A program made the translations under genes and the position numbers. Positions 36,484 to 45,859 of a DNA stretch of 64,000 nucleotides are shown here, in pieces. The stretch is from Microcoleus sp. FACHB-672. GTDB lineage: Bacteria; Cyanobacteriota; Cyanobacteriia; Cyanobacteriales; Oscillatoriaceae. Under the pieces are notes generated by a model. That model was not told the origin of the DNA. It saw only the letters and a list, made by a program, of their open reading frames with translations, and ran no database searches. The stretch lies in the NCBI RefSeq assembly GCF_014695725.1, contig NZ_JACJOU010000019.1, forward strand, positions 496,001 to 560,000. Reading direction: 5' to 3'. Each line of letters opens with the position of its first letter. Within the stretch, counting starts at the first letter, position 1.

Positions 36484-39165
36484 TTATGGAGGATCTTGAG
36501 GGGGGTGATTCTGGATGTCTTTTTCTGCTTTTCCACGAGCTAGTAAAAGGAAGAAGACGTTTTCTAGTCCGTTTTTAAATCTTAAGGTTTTAACTAGGTC
36601 GTGTTGTTGCGAGAACAGAGAATCTACAATAATCATATCAGGTTTGGTGGATAATGCTTTTTCAATGCATTCTGGGCCATTAAACGCTTCGACGACGCTA
36701 TATCCTTTGGTTTGCAGCATATCAGCTAAAATCCTCACGGTTGAGGCATCTTCATCAACAACGAGAACTTTCTTTTTAGACATTCCTTGAGAAATGAGTA
36801 AGCCGATTTCTTTCAGCAAGTCTTCGGTATTTACCGGCTTTGTAAAATAGCGATCAATTCCCAGCCGGTAGCCGCGATCTTTATCCTCAATAATTGATAA
36901 AATTACGATGGGAATGCCCATTGTCAATGGGTTATTTTTCAAGACAGCCGCCACATCAAATCCGTTGATTTGAGGCATCATGACATCTAAAATAATTAGG
37001 TCAGGTTTTTTTACTTTCACCTGGGAAATGGCATCCATTCCATCTGTAGCTTCCCAAACTTCATAACCTTCGGCTTCTAGTTCCTGTCTCAGGAGTTGGC
37101 GAATGTGGGCTTCATCATCAACAACGAGAATTGTTTTATGATGTTCTGCCGGCAAGGGCGTCGTTTGGACAAGGCTGTGTTTTAATTGCCTAACAAGGGT
37201 GTCAATATTAATTTTTTCAATTTCGACATTCGTCCGAAAACCGATAGGTAAAGAAAATGAAAATTGACTTCCCCTACCCAACTGACTTTCCACCCAAATT
37301 TTCCCGCCATGATGTTCGACAATCTGCTTGGAAATCGGCAATCCTAAACCCGTTCCCTTCGGTTTGTCAGTTAGAGTGTCTCCTACCTGCTTAAATCGCT
37401 CAAAAACTTTTTCGAGATCATTGGGTTCGATGCCGATGCCGGTATCAATGATATTGATAATAATCTCATGATTGTGCCGACTGGCGGTACAAGTTATCGT
37501 GCCGGCTTCGGTAAACTTTACAGCATTGGAAATTAAATTAATAATTACCTGAATCAGCCGATCACGATCTCCCAATACCTCTGGCAGTTTATCTTCTACG
37601 TTTAAAACTTTTTCTAGATTTTTCTGCTGAAATAAGGAAGATGTCGCCGAAAAGGCACGTTCGATAATTTCCGCTATGGAAACCGGCTGCATTTGCCACT
37701 CTATTTTGCCGGCTTCCATCTTCGCAATATCCAAAACATCATTAATTAGCGAAGTCAGGCGCTCACCTTCTAACACAATAATGTTGATATTTTCTCTGAC
37801 CTGCCTAATGGTTTTTTGAGTCTTACCATTGTCAGATTGAATTAAAGGAAATAAACCTTCTTCCAGTTTTTTCTTAATAATTTTTGCAAATCCCAGAACG
37901 GATGTTAAAGGCGTCCGCAGCTCGTGAGAAACTGTGGAAATAAAATCCGTTTTCATGCGGTCAATTTCTTTCTCTGCGGTGATATCGCGGATCAAAATCA
38001 CCGAACCGATAAAATCAGCGCCTAACTTTAAACTCTCATCGGCTGCCGGCCCGCTTTCGTTAGCAGGATCATGAGAATTCTTGTAAATACCCGTTGCCAA
38101 GGCTTGGCCCAACCGGCCTTCCGCCAGTTCCAACTCTGCCGTAAACACTTCTCTGGGGCGTCCCCTAGTTTTCTCTACCAGTTCTACAACCTCAGTTTTT
38201 GACAACTCCAAGCAGTGTTTACCCGTCAAATCGACTGCCGGCAAACCAAACATCGCCAGCAGTGCAGGATTAAACCGGCCTATCTTGCCGGCAGGATCGA
38301 TCACGAGCAAACCATCGGCTAAGTTGTCAATAATCGCGCCTAAATTCGCCAAGGTATCTGCTAATTCAGTGCTTCGTGCCTCCATTCCCTTCAGGAGGTT
38401 GTCGATCTGTTCTGCCATTACATTTAGGGTGTTTGCCAGGATGCCAACCTCGTCATAAGATGCCACTAACGCCCGCACTTTCAAATCGCCGCCCCCCATC
38501 CGTCGGGCTGTATGAGTCAACCGGCTGAGGGCGCGAGAAATTTGAGACACCATGAAAAACGCGATCCCGCTTGCCAGCAAACTCACAATCAGCCCCAGTA
38601 ATAATAAAGACTGATCCCGAACAGCGCTGCCGGCTGACTGCCGATCCAGGGAATATGCCACAGTATCCAACTGGTTTGCTAAGAAAGTGCCCAGATTATT
38701 AATGGCTTGAAGATAGCCCTCTTCTGCATCTGGGGTAGCGGTTAGATATTCTTCTAAATTGGGCCTATAAATCTGCCAGGTGTCTTCTACTTTGCCTAAC
38801 TGAACCAGCACGGTTTGATCGGTAATGGGAGGGACGTTCAATTCAGTTGAACCCTGATGCAATGCACTTAGCAACGTCTCAAACTGCTCAATTTCGTCTT
38901 TCATTTCTCGACTTAGGGCAGCTCGATTCTGGGGGTTGGTTTGGGTGCTGCGAGCATTGGCCAAATAGGCCAGTTTAAAAACGTTTCCCCGCTGTGAGGC
39001 AATCCGCGTGCTCAAGGAGCTGGCACTGACTGCCTGGTTAAGCGCCATTGCCCCAATCCCTACAGCCATCAAGTTAAGAGTCACAAGTGCACCAAACAGC
39101 AGACTCAATCGGTGGCGAATACTAATTTGAAAGCTTTGGTGGGGTCTGTCTGAGCTAGGGTTCAT
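36484..39165 (-). CDS. Hybrid sensor histidine kinase with HAMP, PAS and two receiver domains
   Basis: An 893-residue membrane kinase. TM1 ([19 protein letters not shown]) and TM2 ([19 protein letters not shown]) flank a periplasmic four-helix-type sensor of about 140 aa. Then come HAMP ([13 protein letters not shown]), a PAS domain ([15 protein letters not shown]), HisKA ([15 protein letters not shown]) and HATPase ([22 protein letters not shown]). Receiver 1 is complete ([27 protein letters not shown]). Receiver 2 ([18 protein letters not shown]) is degenerate at the end: the Thr/Lys motif is replaced by LLLARGKAE and the chain ends in a Pro-rich tail. The ATG at 39165 was preferred to a TTG six codons upstream. 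A CheY-like gene follows. Confidence 0.94.
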   Translation of the reverse strand: MNPSSDRPHQSFQISIRHRLSLLFGALVTLNLMAVGIGAMALNQAVSASSLSTRIASQRGNVFKLAYLANARSTQTNPQNRAALSREMKDEIEQFETLLSALHQGSTELNVPPITDQTVLVQLGKVEDTWQIYRPNLEEYLTATPDAEEGYLQAINNLGTFLANQLDTVAYSLDRQSAGSAVRDQSLLLLGLIVSLLASGIAFFMVSQISRALSRLTHTARRMGGGDLKVRALVASYDEVGILANTLNVMAEQIDNLLKGMEARSTELADTLANLGAIIDNLADGLLVIDPAGKIGRFNPALLAMFGLPAVDLTGKHCLELSKTEVVELVEKTRGRPREVFTAELELAEGRLGQALATGIYKNSHDPANESGPAADESLKLGADFIGSVILIRDITAEKEIDRMKTDFISTVSHELRTPLTSVLGFAKIIKKKLEEGLFPLIQSDNGKTQKTIRQVRENINIIVLEGERLTSLINDVLDIAKMEAGKIEWQMQPVSIAEIIERAFSATSSLFQQKNLEKVLNVEDKLPEVLGDRDRLIQVIINLISNAVKFTEAGTITCTASRHNHEIIINIIDTGIGIEPNDLEKVFERFKQVGDTLTDKPKGTGLGLPISKQIVEHHGGKIWVESQLGRGSQFSFSLPIGFRTNVEIEKINIDTLVRQLKHSLVQTTPLPAEHHKTILVVDDEAHIRQLLRQELEAEGYEVWEATDGMDAISQVKVKKPDLIILDVMMPQINGFDVAAVLKNNPLTMGIPIVILSIIEDKDRGYRLGIDRYFTKPVNTEDLLKEIGLLISQGMSKKKVLVVDEDASTVRILADMLQTKGYSVVEAFNGPECIEKALSTKPDMIIVDSLFSQQHDLVKTLRFKNGLENVFFLLLARGKAEKDIQNHPPQDPP

Positions 39166-39585
39166 GCAAATAATTTGCCTCAATCCTTTCTTTGATAAGC
39201 TAGCGTATATCTAATTCGCTCTGGGGCAACTAGATAAAAAGCTTAATTCCTCCCGGCTGGGTTGATTTGGGCGCACACAGTCTTGCGCCCCTAACTTGCT
39301 TTCCTAAAGTTGGGGCTTCTACCATCAACATTTGTGAAAAAAATACTAATTATTTTTGTACAAATAATCTAATTTTTATATAATTTCTCTGCCCTTGTGC
39401 CAGTTGCTCAATCGCCACAAGCTCATGCAAGTTAAAGGCACCTAATCGTCTTTAAAGGGATGTATAAACAGTGCCAATTATAAAAACTGTCCCTGAAACA
39501 AAAAGTTTCCTGATTCTCAAATTCTATATTTGATTCAAATAATATTTGCGCTGGAAATTTAAGTTTCGCTGGAGGCGACAGGGCT
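39166..39585. other. Divergent spacer
   Basis: A 420-bp AT-rich region between the hybrid kinase and the YiaA/B gene; it must carry both promoters. No gene, repeat or structured RNA was recognised. GGAGG lies 13 bases before the ATG at 39586. Confidence 0.4.
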
Positions 39586-39873
39586 ATGCAACCATTAAAT
39601 ACGGGTTCTCATCAAGCACATAGTGCCGCTTGGGTAATTCAGGCATGGGCATCGTTTGTCATATCCGTTGGAGCGACAGGTGCCGGCATCCTGTACTTAC
39701 CTGTAGATGGCTGGGTAAAAAGCTACATGGGCATGGGTTTAGTTTTCACTGTCGGCTCTACCCTCAGCTTAGCGAAAACCGTGCGAGACGAGCATGAAAC
39801 GAAACGACTTGCAGCTCGCATTGATGAAGCCAGAGTTGAAAAATTACTCGTAGAACATCATCCTTTAAAATAA
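39586..39873 (+). CDS. YiaA/YiaB-family two-helix membrane protein
   Basis: A 95-residue inner-membrane protein. It matches the YiaAB two-helix domain: AAWVIQAWASFVISVGAT and a second helix around SYMGMGLVFTVGSTLSLA, joined by a short loop with LPVDGWVKSY. The conserved ending SLAKTVRDEHE leads to a charged cytoplasmic tail. The function of the family is not established. A strong symmetrical terminator follows the stop and separates it from the convergent ferredoxin operon. Confidence 0.87.
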   Translation: MQPLNTGSHQAHSAAWVIQAWASFVISVGATGAGILYLPVDGWVKSYMGMGLVFTVGSTLSLAKTVRDEHETKRLAARIDEARVEKLLVEHHPLK

Positions 39874-39930
39874 CACCTCTACTGACTCAACCCGGAAGGG
39901 TTTACTGGCAAAAGGTTTATAGAAATATTT

Positions 39931-39952
39931 AAAGCCCGCATCTGCGGGCTTT
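39931..39952. terminator. Bidirectional intrinsic terminator
   Basis: A perfect hairpin: AAAGCCCGC (39931-39939), loop ATCT, GCGGGCTTT (39944-39952). The A/T flanks (ATATTT before, ATTTGTAT after) let it serve both the YiaA/B gene and the convergent ferredoxin operon. Confidence 0.9.
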
Positions 39953-39971
39953 ATTTGTATATCTTCGGCTT

Positions 39972-40430
39972 TTATGGCTGAGATTTGCGCCGTTTATCCA
40001 GTTTTTGCCGGCGTCGGTTACTCGCAATGACCGCATGATCGATAGGAAATCCCACAACGGGGATAACCTGATATTTCCGCTCTTCTTCAAGTTGTTTGAT
40101 TTCCGTATAATCAGTCCAATGAATGCAATCAACCGGACAGGTGTCAATAGCTTCTTGAATTAACTCTTCGGAATCGCCATCTTGGCGAACCACGCGAGAG
40201 CGGCCATAGTCGGGTTCAATGTAGAAAGTGTTGCGGGCGACGTGAGCACAATGCTTACAGCCAATGCAAGTAATTTCATCGACATAGACGCCCTTTTGCC
40301 GCAAGATACCGCCAAGTTCCGGCTCTAAACCGGAACGTTCCGGGCCATTGCGTAAAGCACCTCCTAGCTCCGGTTCCAGCCCCGACCTTTCAGGTTCTTG
40401 GGTGTCTGCCGGTGGAGAAAAGTCTGACAT
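39972..40430 (-). CDS. 4Fe-4S ferredoxin with duplicated N-terminal motif
   Basis: A 152-residue ferredoxin. The cluster ligands are CIGCKHC and the distal CPVDC, so one [4Fe-4S] cluster is expected (ITCIGCKHCAHVARNTF, IDTCPVDCIHW). The C-terminal tail of about 40 residues is basic (ASNRRRQKLDKRRK). The N-terminus carries PERSGLEPELGG twice in tandem (about 13-24 and 30-41). Its ATG overlaps the stop of the Ycf35 gene by one base (TAATG), so the two are translationally coupled. The redox partner is unknown; this operon is typical of cyanobacteria. The operon ends at the terminator at 39931. Confidence 0.92.
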   Translation of the reverse strand: MSDFSPPADTQEPERSGLEPELGGALRNGPERSGLEPELGGILRQKGVYVDEITCIGCKHCAHVARNTFYIEPDYGRSRVVRQDGDSEELIQEAIDTCPVDCIHWTDYTEIKQLEEERKYQVIPVVGFPIDHAVIASNRRRQKLDKRRKSQP

Positions 40431-40816
40431 TAGGCACTCCAGCGTTGCAGCACTAGGCGAATAGAACCATCTTCATTTTTTTGCTGTTCAGACACTTGGA
40501 AGCCTTGCTTTGCGGTTTCATTCACAACGGTATGGTACGCGTAGCGCTGTGACACCATATTAATGAAGCCATCCACAGACCAAGCTTGCTGCCAAAACTG
40601 TAGATCAGCAACCAGTTCATATTCTTGGCCATTCCAGCTGAAGCCAACATCGTAACCATTGTTTTGTTCGATGGCAATTTCAGCGTTGTAGGTTTGTCCC
40701 TTATAGCCCCGCACTTCTTTGGGGCCGGCTTTCCAGTCAATCCCTAAATCGGTTAAAGCGGCTTCCAGGGAGGTCAGATTGCGGATTTGGGTTTTAATTT
40801 GGCTAAAGTGTGACAT
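40430..40816 (-). CDS. ycf35: Ycf35 / DUF1257 family protein
   Basis: A 128-residue protein of the Ycf35 (DUF1257) family, found in cyanobacteria and in some algal plastid genomes. Recognisable blocks are MSHFSQIKTQIRNLTSLEA, LGIDWKAGPKEVRGYKGQ, DVGFSWNGQEYELVADLQFW and the C-terminal GSIRLVLQRWS. The biochemical function is not established. It is the middle gene of DUF2997-Ycf35-ferredoxin, about 50 bp after DUF2997 and overlapping the ferredoxin start by one base, which suggests the three act together. Confidence 0.92.
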   Translation of the reverse strand: MSHFSQIKTQIRNLTSLEAALTDLGIDWKAGPKEVRGYKGQTYNAEIAIEQNNGYDVGFSWNGQEYELVADLQFWQQAWSVDGFINMVSQRYAYHTVVNETAKQGFQVSEQQKNEDGSIRLVLQRWSA

Positions 40817-40867
40817 TGTTTTTTCCTAAGTAAATAAGTAAATCAACCTGAGCTAAACGGAAAAATT

Positions 40868-41077
40868 TCACCACTCGCTAAAAGTCGTCTGGGCCGTTGC
40901 CGTCGCCGACTGGTGAACTGTTTGGGCAAAAAATTCAGAGGTTTGCTCTACAGAGAGCACGTGTCCGAGCTGGGCTTCAATTGCGGCAGTGACCTCCGCG
41001 CAAGATGTGCCCACAATGCCGGTTACTTTTTCCTGCACTCGGCCATCCGAATAAATCACAAACTCTAGCGTTTCCAT
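40868..41077 (-). CDS. DUF2997 family protein
   Basis: A 69-residue protein matching DUF2997: METLEFVIYSDGRVQEKVTG, then GTSCAEVTAAIEAQLG and a short C-terminal tail. Usually found beside DUF1257 and the small ferredoxin in cyanobacteria, as here. The ATG at 41077 gives the family length; a GTG 14 codons earlier would add an unconserved leader. It is the first gene of the operon, so the promoter should lie just upstream, around 41080-41250. Function unknown. Confidence 0.85.
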   Translation of the reverse strand: METLEFVIYSDGRVQEKVTGIVGTSCAEVTAAIEAQLGHVLSVEQTSEFFAQTVHQSATATAQTTFSEW

Positions 41078-41475
41078 GCGTTTGGGTGACCCTCTAAGTT
41101 CCTGACTAGACGAAATCACCCGGCCACGGACGGAGGTGGAAACCCTCGGAGTCCTCTGACATCTCTCCTACCAGGGGAGAAGGAGGGGGTGCCGTCTGAA
41201 TATGCTTTTGATATGAGAGCTGGGTGGTCGTTAAGTTTATTTTGACGAATTGTTGAACAAAGAGTCAAAACTTAACAAAAATATTTATTTGATTGTGAGT
41301 ATACGTCAGTCTTTGGTAAGTTTCGCTTAAGTTTACCTCAGCCGTCAAGAGCCTGCGAGGACTGGGATCGCTAAACTCTCCCTAGGGATAGAGGTTTACG
41401 GCATAAGTTGTCATGGCGAATCTAACGCAAGGATGACAGCAGGGGATAATAGAATTTGTCTAAATTTGAGCCAAG
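41078..41475. other. Divergent spacer upstream of the DUF2997 operon
   Basis: About 400 bp without a gene. The part nearest DUF2997 (41120-41190) is GC- and purine-rich (GGGGAGAAGGAGGGGG) and could fold in the minus-strand leader, but I could not define a known riboswitch. The part nearest 41476 is AT-rich and probably promoter DNA. Confidence 0.35.
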
Positions 41476-42507
41476 ATGAGTACACAACAATTTACAAATC
41501 AAAATAATGCGAGTGCCGGCAACTCAAGTGCGGTACGCGTGGGAGTGTTGGGTTTTGGCGGACTGGGTCAAGCCGCAGCTAGGGTTCTTGCGCCTAAGCA
41601 CGAAATGCTTTGGGTAGCTGCCGCCGATCAAAAAGGCTACGCCTGCAACCCAGAAGGTTTAAATCCCGATGCCTGCATCAAGGTTTACCAGTCTCAAGGT
41701 TCTCTAGGCTATCTGGAGCCGGCAGGCCGTCTCAGCAGCAACAGTATTGCGGACTTAATAGAAAACGCCTCAGTCGAGGGCTATTTTCTCGCACTGCCGA
41801 ATTTACCAAATACCTTTATGGCTTCTGTGGCAAGGCAGTTTATTCAATCTGGATGGCGGGGGGTACTGGTAGACGCCATGAAACGTACCAGTGCGGTTGA
41901 GCAGATGTTGGAGTTACAAGACGAGTTACAGGAGGCCGGTATTACTTATATGACCGGCTGTGGGGCAACGCCCGGTTTGCTAACAGCCGCAGCCGCTCTA
42001 GCCGCTCAGAGCTATGCTGAAATCCACAGGGTAAAAATTACCTTTGGGGTCGGCATTGCCAACTGGGAAGCCTATCGGGCCACGATCCGCGAGGATATCG
42101 CCCATATGCCCGGTTACAATGTGGAGCGGGCAATGGCCATGACGGATGCTCAGGTGCAAGCGTTGTTAGATGAAACCGGCGGCTTACTGACCCTAGAAAA
42201 TATGGAACACGCTGACGACATCATGCTGGAACTTGCCGGCATTTGTTCGCGAGATCAAGTCACGGTGGGAGGCGTTGTTGATACGCGCAATCCTAAGAAG
42301 CCCTTAAGCACGAATGTTCAAATAACCGGTCGCACTTTTGAAGGGAAAATTTCTACTCACACCTTCACCTTAGGCGATGAAACCAGCATGGCCGCTAATG
42401 TTTGCGGGCCGGCTTTTGGCTATCTCAAAGCCGGGGTTATGTTACACCGGCGCGGCATTTACGGTTTATTTACAGCTGCTGAAGTCATGCCCCAATTTGT
42501 TCGGTAG
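41476..42507 (+). CDS. Saccharopine-dehydrogenase-like NAD(P)-binding protein
   Basis: A 343-residue oxidoreductase. The N-terminal Rossmann motif is [17 protein letters not shown] (about 23-39), after a Ser/Asn-rich leader. The central part has [27 protein letters not shown] and the strongly conserved [17 protein letters not shown]. The C-terminal domain has [19 protein letters not shown] and [11 protein letters not shown]. These features belong to the saccharopine-dehydrogenase-like group, which also includes carboxy(nor)spermidine dehydrogenases, but I cannot place it in that branch. Cytosolic; monocistronic. A repeat related to the one at 24170 follows at 42583. Confidence 0.8.
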   Translation: MSTQQFTNQNNASAGNSSAVRVGVLGFGGLGQAAARVLAPKHEMLWVAAADQKGYACNPEGLNPDACIKVYQSQGSLGYLEPAGRLSSNSIADLIENASVEGYFLALPNLPNTFMASVARQFIQSGWRGVLVDAMKRTSAVEQMLELQDELQEAGITYMTGCGATPGLLTAAAALAAQSYAEIHRVKITFGVGIANWEAYRATIREDIAHMPGYNVERAMAMTDAQVQALLDETGGLLTLENMEHADDIMLELAGICSRDQVTVGGVVDTRNPKKPLSTNVQITGRTFEGKISTHTFTLGDETSMAANVCGPAFGYLKAGVMLHRRGIYGLFTAAEVMPQFVR

Positions 42508-42582
42508 GGACTAGAGGCTAGGGGCTAGGGAAGAAGGGGAGAGTTGCAGAAATCTAGCTGATGCCCCATTCCCTATGCCCAT

Positions 42583-42606
42583 ACCTTTAGGTTGGCTAAG
42601 CCTTCC
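42583..42606. repeat. ACCTTTAGGTTGGC repeat, single copy
   Basis: ACCTTTAGGTTGGC then TAAGCCTTCC, preceded by CCCCATTCCC. Closely similar to the unit at 24170, including the nearby CCCCATTCCCTA phrase. Intergenic, between two convergent genes. Confidence 0.55.
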
Positions 42607-42617
42607 CCCATTTCCCT

Positions 42618-43217
42618 TCATGCCTGTGAGTTGCCGGTGGAGAAGGATTCAGATTCTTCTTCCGCTTCCTCCTCCTCTACACCGGCATCTAAAGTTTGGA
42701 TGACAAAGGGTAAAGAAGCGCCGTTTAAGCCGCGTTTAATTCGTTCTGGTGTTTGTTCAAATAAAACAAACAAGGGGTAAATATTTTCCGCCTCTTCGCT
42801 GATAATATAGCGGTAGCGGTGAGGCATCAGCCACTCATAGCCTTTATCAAGCCATACTTGTGTCTGACGCCAGCGCCTCAGCAGGCTGGAAAAGTCTTCT
42901 TCGGGACGATGAATGAAGATAAAAATCTCGATGCCGGTTTTAACTTTCCATTCGGGATCGCACATCAAAATCGCTACATCACAAGGAAGACAAACGGCTT
43001 CCCCCGCAGCTACACTAATGCCACTGTGTCCAGGTTGAGAAACCGCATCCCGAACACGGACAATTGGCAGAGGAATCGCAATCAAACTGTCTTCAGGCCG
43101 GCGCATACTTGGCACCATTTCCAAATAAGGCCGGTATTGCTTGAGTAAGGTGATTAGAGAATAAGCGTCACTGTACTGGGCAAGTAACGCTTCGTAATGA
43201 GATGATTTAATACGCAT
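42618..43217 (-). CDS. Conserved hypothetical protein downstream of pilC
   Basis: A 199-residue soluble protein that I do not recognise by name. It starts MRIKSSHYEALLAQYSDAY, has ISVAAGEAVCLPCDVAIL and a block rich in aromatics (IFIFIHRPEEDF, VWLDKGYEWLMPHRYRY), then a very acidic C-terminus (EEEEAEEESES). The ATG at 43217 is preferred over one 19 codons earlier, which lies in a low-complexity AT repeat. It follows pilC on the same strand by about 70 bp, so a link to type IV pili is possible but only by position. Confidence 0.7.
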   Translation of the reverse strand: MRIKSSHYEALLAQYSDAYSLITLLKQYRPYLEMVPSMRRPEDSLIAIPLPIVRVRDAVSQPGHSGISVAAGEAVCLPCDVAILMCDPEWKVKTGIEIFIFIHRPEEDFSSLLRRWRQTQVWLDKGYEWLMPHRYRYIISEEAENIYPLFVLFEQTPERIKRGLNGASLPFVIQTLDAGVEEEEAEEESESFSTGNSQA

Positions 43218-43287
43218 GATTGTTTTAGATTTTACAGTTTGAATTTTAGATTTTAGAAACGATTCAAAATCCAAAATCCAAAACTTT

Positions 43288-44433
43288 TTAGCCTAATTTG
43301 TCAAACACTGCGAACATCGGCAAATACATCGACAGCAAAATTGCACCAACCAACGCTGCAATGCCTACCATCATAATTGGCTCCAGCGTACTGGTCAGAG
43401 CTTTAACTGCTTGCTCAACTTCATCTTCATAGAAGTCAGCAACCTTCATCAACATTTTGTCAATTTCGCCGGTTTCTTCCCCAATGCTCATCATGTGAAT
43501 TGCCATTGCGGGAAATACATCCGCTTCTTTTAATGCAACGCTAATCATGCCACCTTGTTGAATTTCTTGCCTTGCGGCTTCCACTGCATTTGCAATGACT
43601 TGATTTCCTGCCGTTTCTTTAACAATTTCCAGGGAAGTTAGCATCGGCACCCCAGAGCGGGTCAACATACCGAACGTGCGGCAGAAACGAGCGACAGCCG
43701 TTTTTTTGATCAAATCTCCAAACAAAGGCAACTTCAGCATTATGCCGTCAATTTGCAGCTTACCCACCGGCGTTTTGTAGTACATGTTGTAAGCCGTTGT
43801 GATCGCAAAGATCGTACCGATGAGTGAGCCTAATTTCACTGGAGTTCGAAAAAAATCGCTGCACGCCAGCATAAATAAGGTTAAGGCTGGCAATGGTGTC
43901 CCAAGTTCTACGAAAATCTTAGCAAAGGTGGGCAAAAGAAATGTCGTCATCCCAAAGAATACAAGAATAGCAATCGTTCCGACGGCCTTTGGATAAGCGG
44001 TTGCTGATTTGATGTGGTTCTGCAATCGAGCAGCATCTTCTAGCAGCTTGGCAACTCGGTTCAACACTTCATCAAGGACACCACCGAGTTCTCCCGCCTG
44101 TACCATTGCGACATAGAGATTATCAAAGCAGTAATCATGTTTCCGCATAGCCTCCGCAAGCGCCACACCCTCTTGCACATCTGCATCAATGACTGACAGA
44201 GCTTTTTTCATCTTGGCGTTATCATTTTGCTCGCGTAAGACGCCGATCCCTTTGACCAATGGCACACCGGCATTAATCAAAACTGCCAATTGACGCGAGA
44301 AAACAGCCTTGTCCTTAACCGTGACAGAGGCCATCGCGAAATTGAGCTTCTCTTCTAATTCCTTAAAGTCAAAGCCTTTGGCTTTAGTAGCTTTCTTTTT
44401 AAAACCCTGAGCAGCGGCAACATTAGTAGGCAT
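43288..44433 (-). CDS. pilC: Type IV pilus inner-membrane platform protein PilC
   Basis: The polytopic platform protein on which PilB and PilT act. Two T2SS-F domains are visible: the first around FSRQLAVLINAGVPLVKGI and YPKAVGTIAILVFFGMTTF, the second around FCRTFGMLTRSGVPMLTSL and a terminal helix region LEPIMMVGIAALVGAILLS. Three hydrophobic segments fit the GspF/PilC topology. The length of 381 aa is slightly short for the family, the difference being at the N-terminus. Third in the minus-strand order pilB-pilT-pilC, about 170 bp after pilT. Confidence 0.94.
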   Translation of the reverse strand: MPTNVAAAQGFKKKATKAKGFDFKELEEKLNFAMASVTVKDKAVFSRQLAVLINAGVPLVKGIGVLREQNDNAKMKKALSVIDADVQEGVALAEAMRKHDYCFDNLYVAMVQAGELGGVLDEVLNRVAKLLEDAARLQNHIKSATAYPKAVGTIAILVFFGMTTFLLPTFAKIFVELGTPLPALTLFMLACSDFFRTPVKLGSLIGTIFAITTAYNMYYKTPVGKLQIDGIMLKLPLFGDLIKKTAVARFCRTFGMLTRSGVPMLTSLEIVKETAGNQVIANAVEAARQEIQQGGMISVALKEADVFPAMAIHMMSIGEETGEIDKMLMKVADFYEDEVEQAVKALTSTLEPIMMVGIAALVGAILLSMYLPMFAVFDKLG

Positions 44434-44607
44434 GACTAAACTCCTGAAAAAGACACTGGGAAGTCAATTTGAATGGATGAAATAAGTAAAATCTCATCCA
44501 TTCAAAGACAAAAAACAAAGAAATTAAATATTTGCCGAGGCTGGCTTTTCTAACTGGCCGCTAATCGCAACTTGTTTAACAGCATTCAACGGTTCTGGGA
44601 CGCACGG

Positions 44608-45714
44608 TTAATGAGCTGCTTTAGCCGGTGCCCCTGCCCCTTTGGGTGCCGGCCCAATCAAGCGTGCTAGTTCATCGGGTTTAGAAGATTTGGCCATCGC
44701 AGCTTCCCAAGTGACTTTGCCCTCTTGGAAGATTCTAGCCAAGCACATCTCCATCGTCTGCATCCCGACTTTAGCGCCGGTTTGGATAGCCGAGTAAATT
44801 TGAGCGCTTTTCCCTTCTCGGATCAAGTTAGCAATAGCCGGCGTATTTACCATGATTTCCTGGGCCGCTATCCGTCCCCCACCGATCGTCGGCACCAGGT
44901 TTTGGCTGCAAATCCCCACCAAGGAAATAGACATCTGTGCTCGAATCTGGGGTTGTTGAATGGGGGGGAATACATCTAGCAGTCGGTCAACTGTTCCCGC
45001 TGCAGAGTTCGTGTGTAGGGTTCCGAAGACTAAGTGGCCGGTTTCTGCAGCGGAAATTGCTAGACCAATCGTTTCTAGGTCCCGCATTTCCCCAACCAGG
45101 ATAATATCAGGGTCTTCCCGCAGTGCTGCCTTCAGGGCGTTACCAAAGCTCTTGGTATCTTCACCCTTTTGGCGCTGGTGAAATAAGCTCTTGATATTCG
45201 GGTAAACATATTCAATCGGGTCTTCTACTGTCAGAACGTGTTCTGCGCGTGTGCGATTGACTAAATCCAGGATGGCCGCTAAGGTTGTCGTCTTGCCGGA
45301 ACCTGTCTGGCCGGTTACCAGTACCATTCCTCTCGGCCTTTCAGCCATCTCCCGCATAATTTCTGGCACCCCCAACTTCTCAAAGTTGGGAATTTTAGAA
45401 GACAGTGCCCGCAAACAAGCGGCCCAGCACCCCCGTTCCCGGTAGACATTAACGCGGAACCGGCACAAACCCTTAACCCCATAGGCGCAGTCTAACTCCC
45501 AGTTCTGCTCCAAATCTTTGCGCTGATTGTTATTGAGCATACTGAAGATTAGCTTCTGACATTCCTGAGAATCCAGACTTTCTCCAAATTGCGGTTGCGG
45601 GGTCAGTTTGCCGCTGACGCGGAAGTAGATAGGTGCGCCGGCTTGGATGTGCATATCTGAGCCGCCTTGTTCTACCAAGGACTCCATCACGTCTTCAATC
45701 ATATACTCTGCCAT
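44608..45714 (-). CDS. pilT: Twitching-motility ATPase PilT
   Basis: The hexameric ATPase that powers pilus retraction. The N-terminal PAS-like domain has GGSDMHIQAGAPIYFRVSGK. The Walker A motif is VTGQTGSGKTTTLAAI, the Asp box is VLTVEDPIEYVY, Walker B is EDPDIILVGEMRDLET and the His box is GHLVFGTLHTNSA. The C-terminal AIRE-like region IANLIREGKSAQ marks PilT rather than PilB. 368 aa, typical. It sits between pilB and pilC with spacers of about 145 and 170 bp. Confidence 0.97.
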   Translation of the reverse strand: MAEYMIEDVMESLVEQGGSDMHIQAGAPIYFRVSGKLTPQPQFGESLDSQECQKLIFSMLNNNQRKDLEQNWELDCAYGVKGLCRFRVNVYRERGCWAACLRALSSKIPNFEKLGVPEIMREMAERPRGMVLVTGQTGSGKTTTLAAILDLVNRTRAEHVLTVEDPIEYVYPNIKSLFHQRQKGEDTKSFGNALKAALREDPDIILVGEMRDLETIGLAISAAETGHLVFGTLHTNSAAGTVDRLLDVFPPIQQPQIRAQMSISLVGICSQNLVPTIGGGRIAAQEIMVNTPAIANLIREGKSAQIYSAIQTGAKVGMQTMEMCLARIFQEGKVTWEAAMAKSSKPDELARLIGPAPKGAGAPAKAAH

Positions 45715-45859
45715 AGATGCGTCTCCAAATTGTGTTCCGTTGTTATTGAGAAATTTAGTGAAGGTTCAGTCACATCAAACCTTTTCGTTTTTTAGAGAAA
45801 GTCGGAAACTAGGGAATTAGTCGGAAATCTCACCCCGCATCTTTAGTTTCGCTTAACCC

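Noticed and set aside
41120-41190. Possible riboswitch or structured leader upstream of the DUF2997 operon
   Set aside because: GC-rich and partly self-complementary, but no known riboswitch core could be matched by eye.
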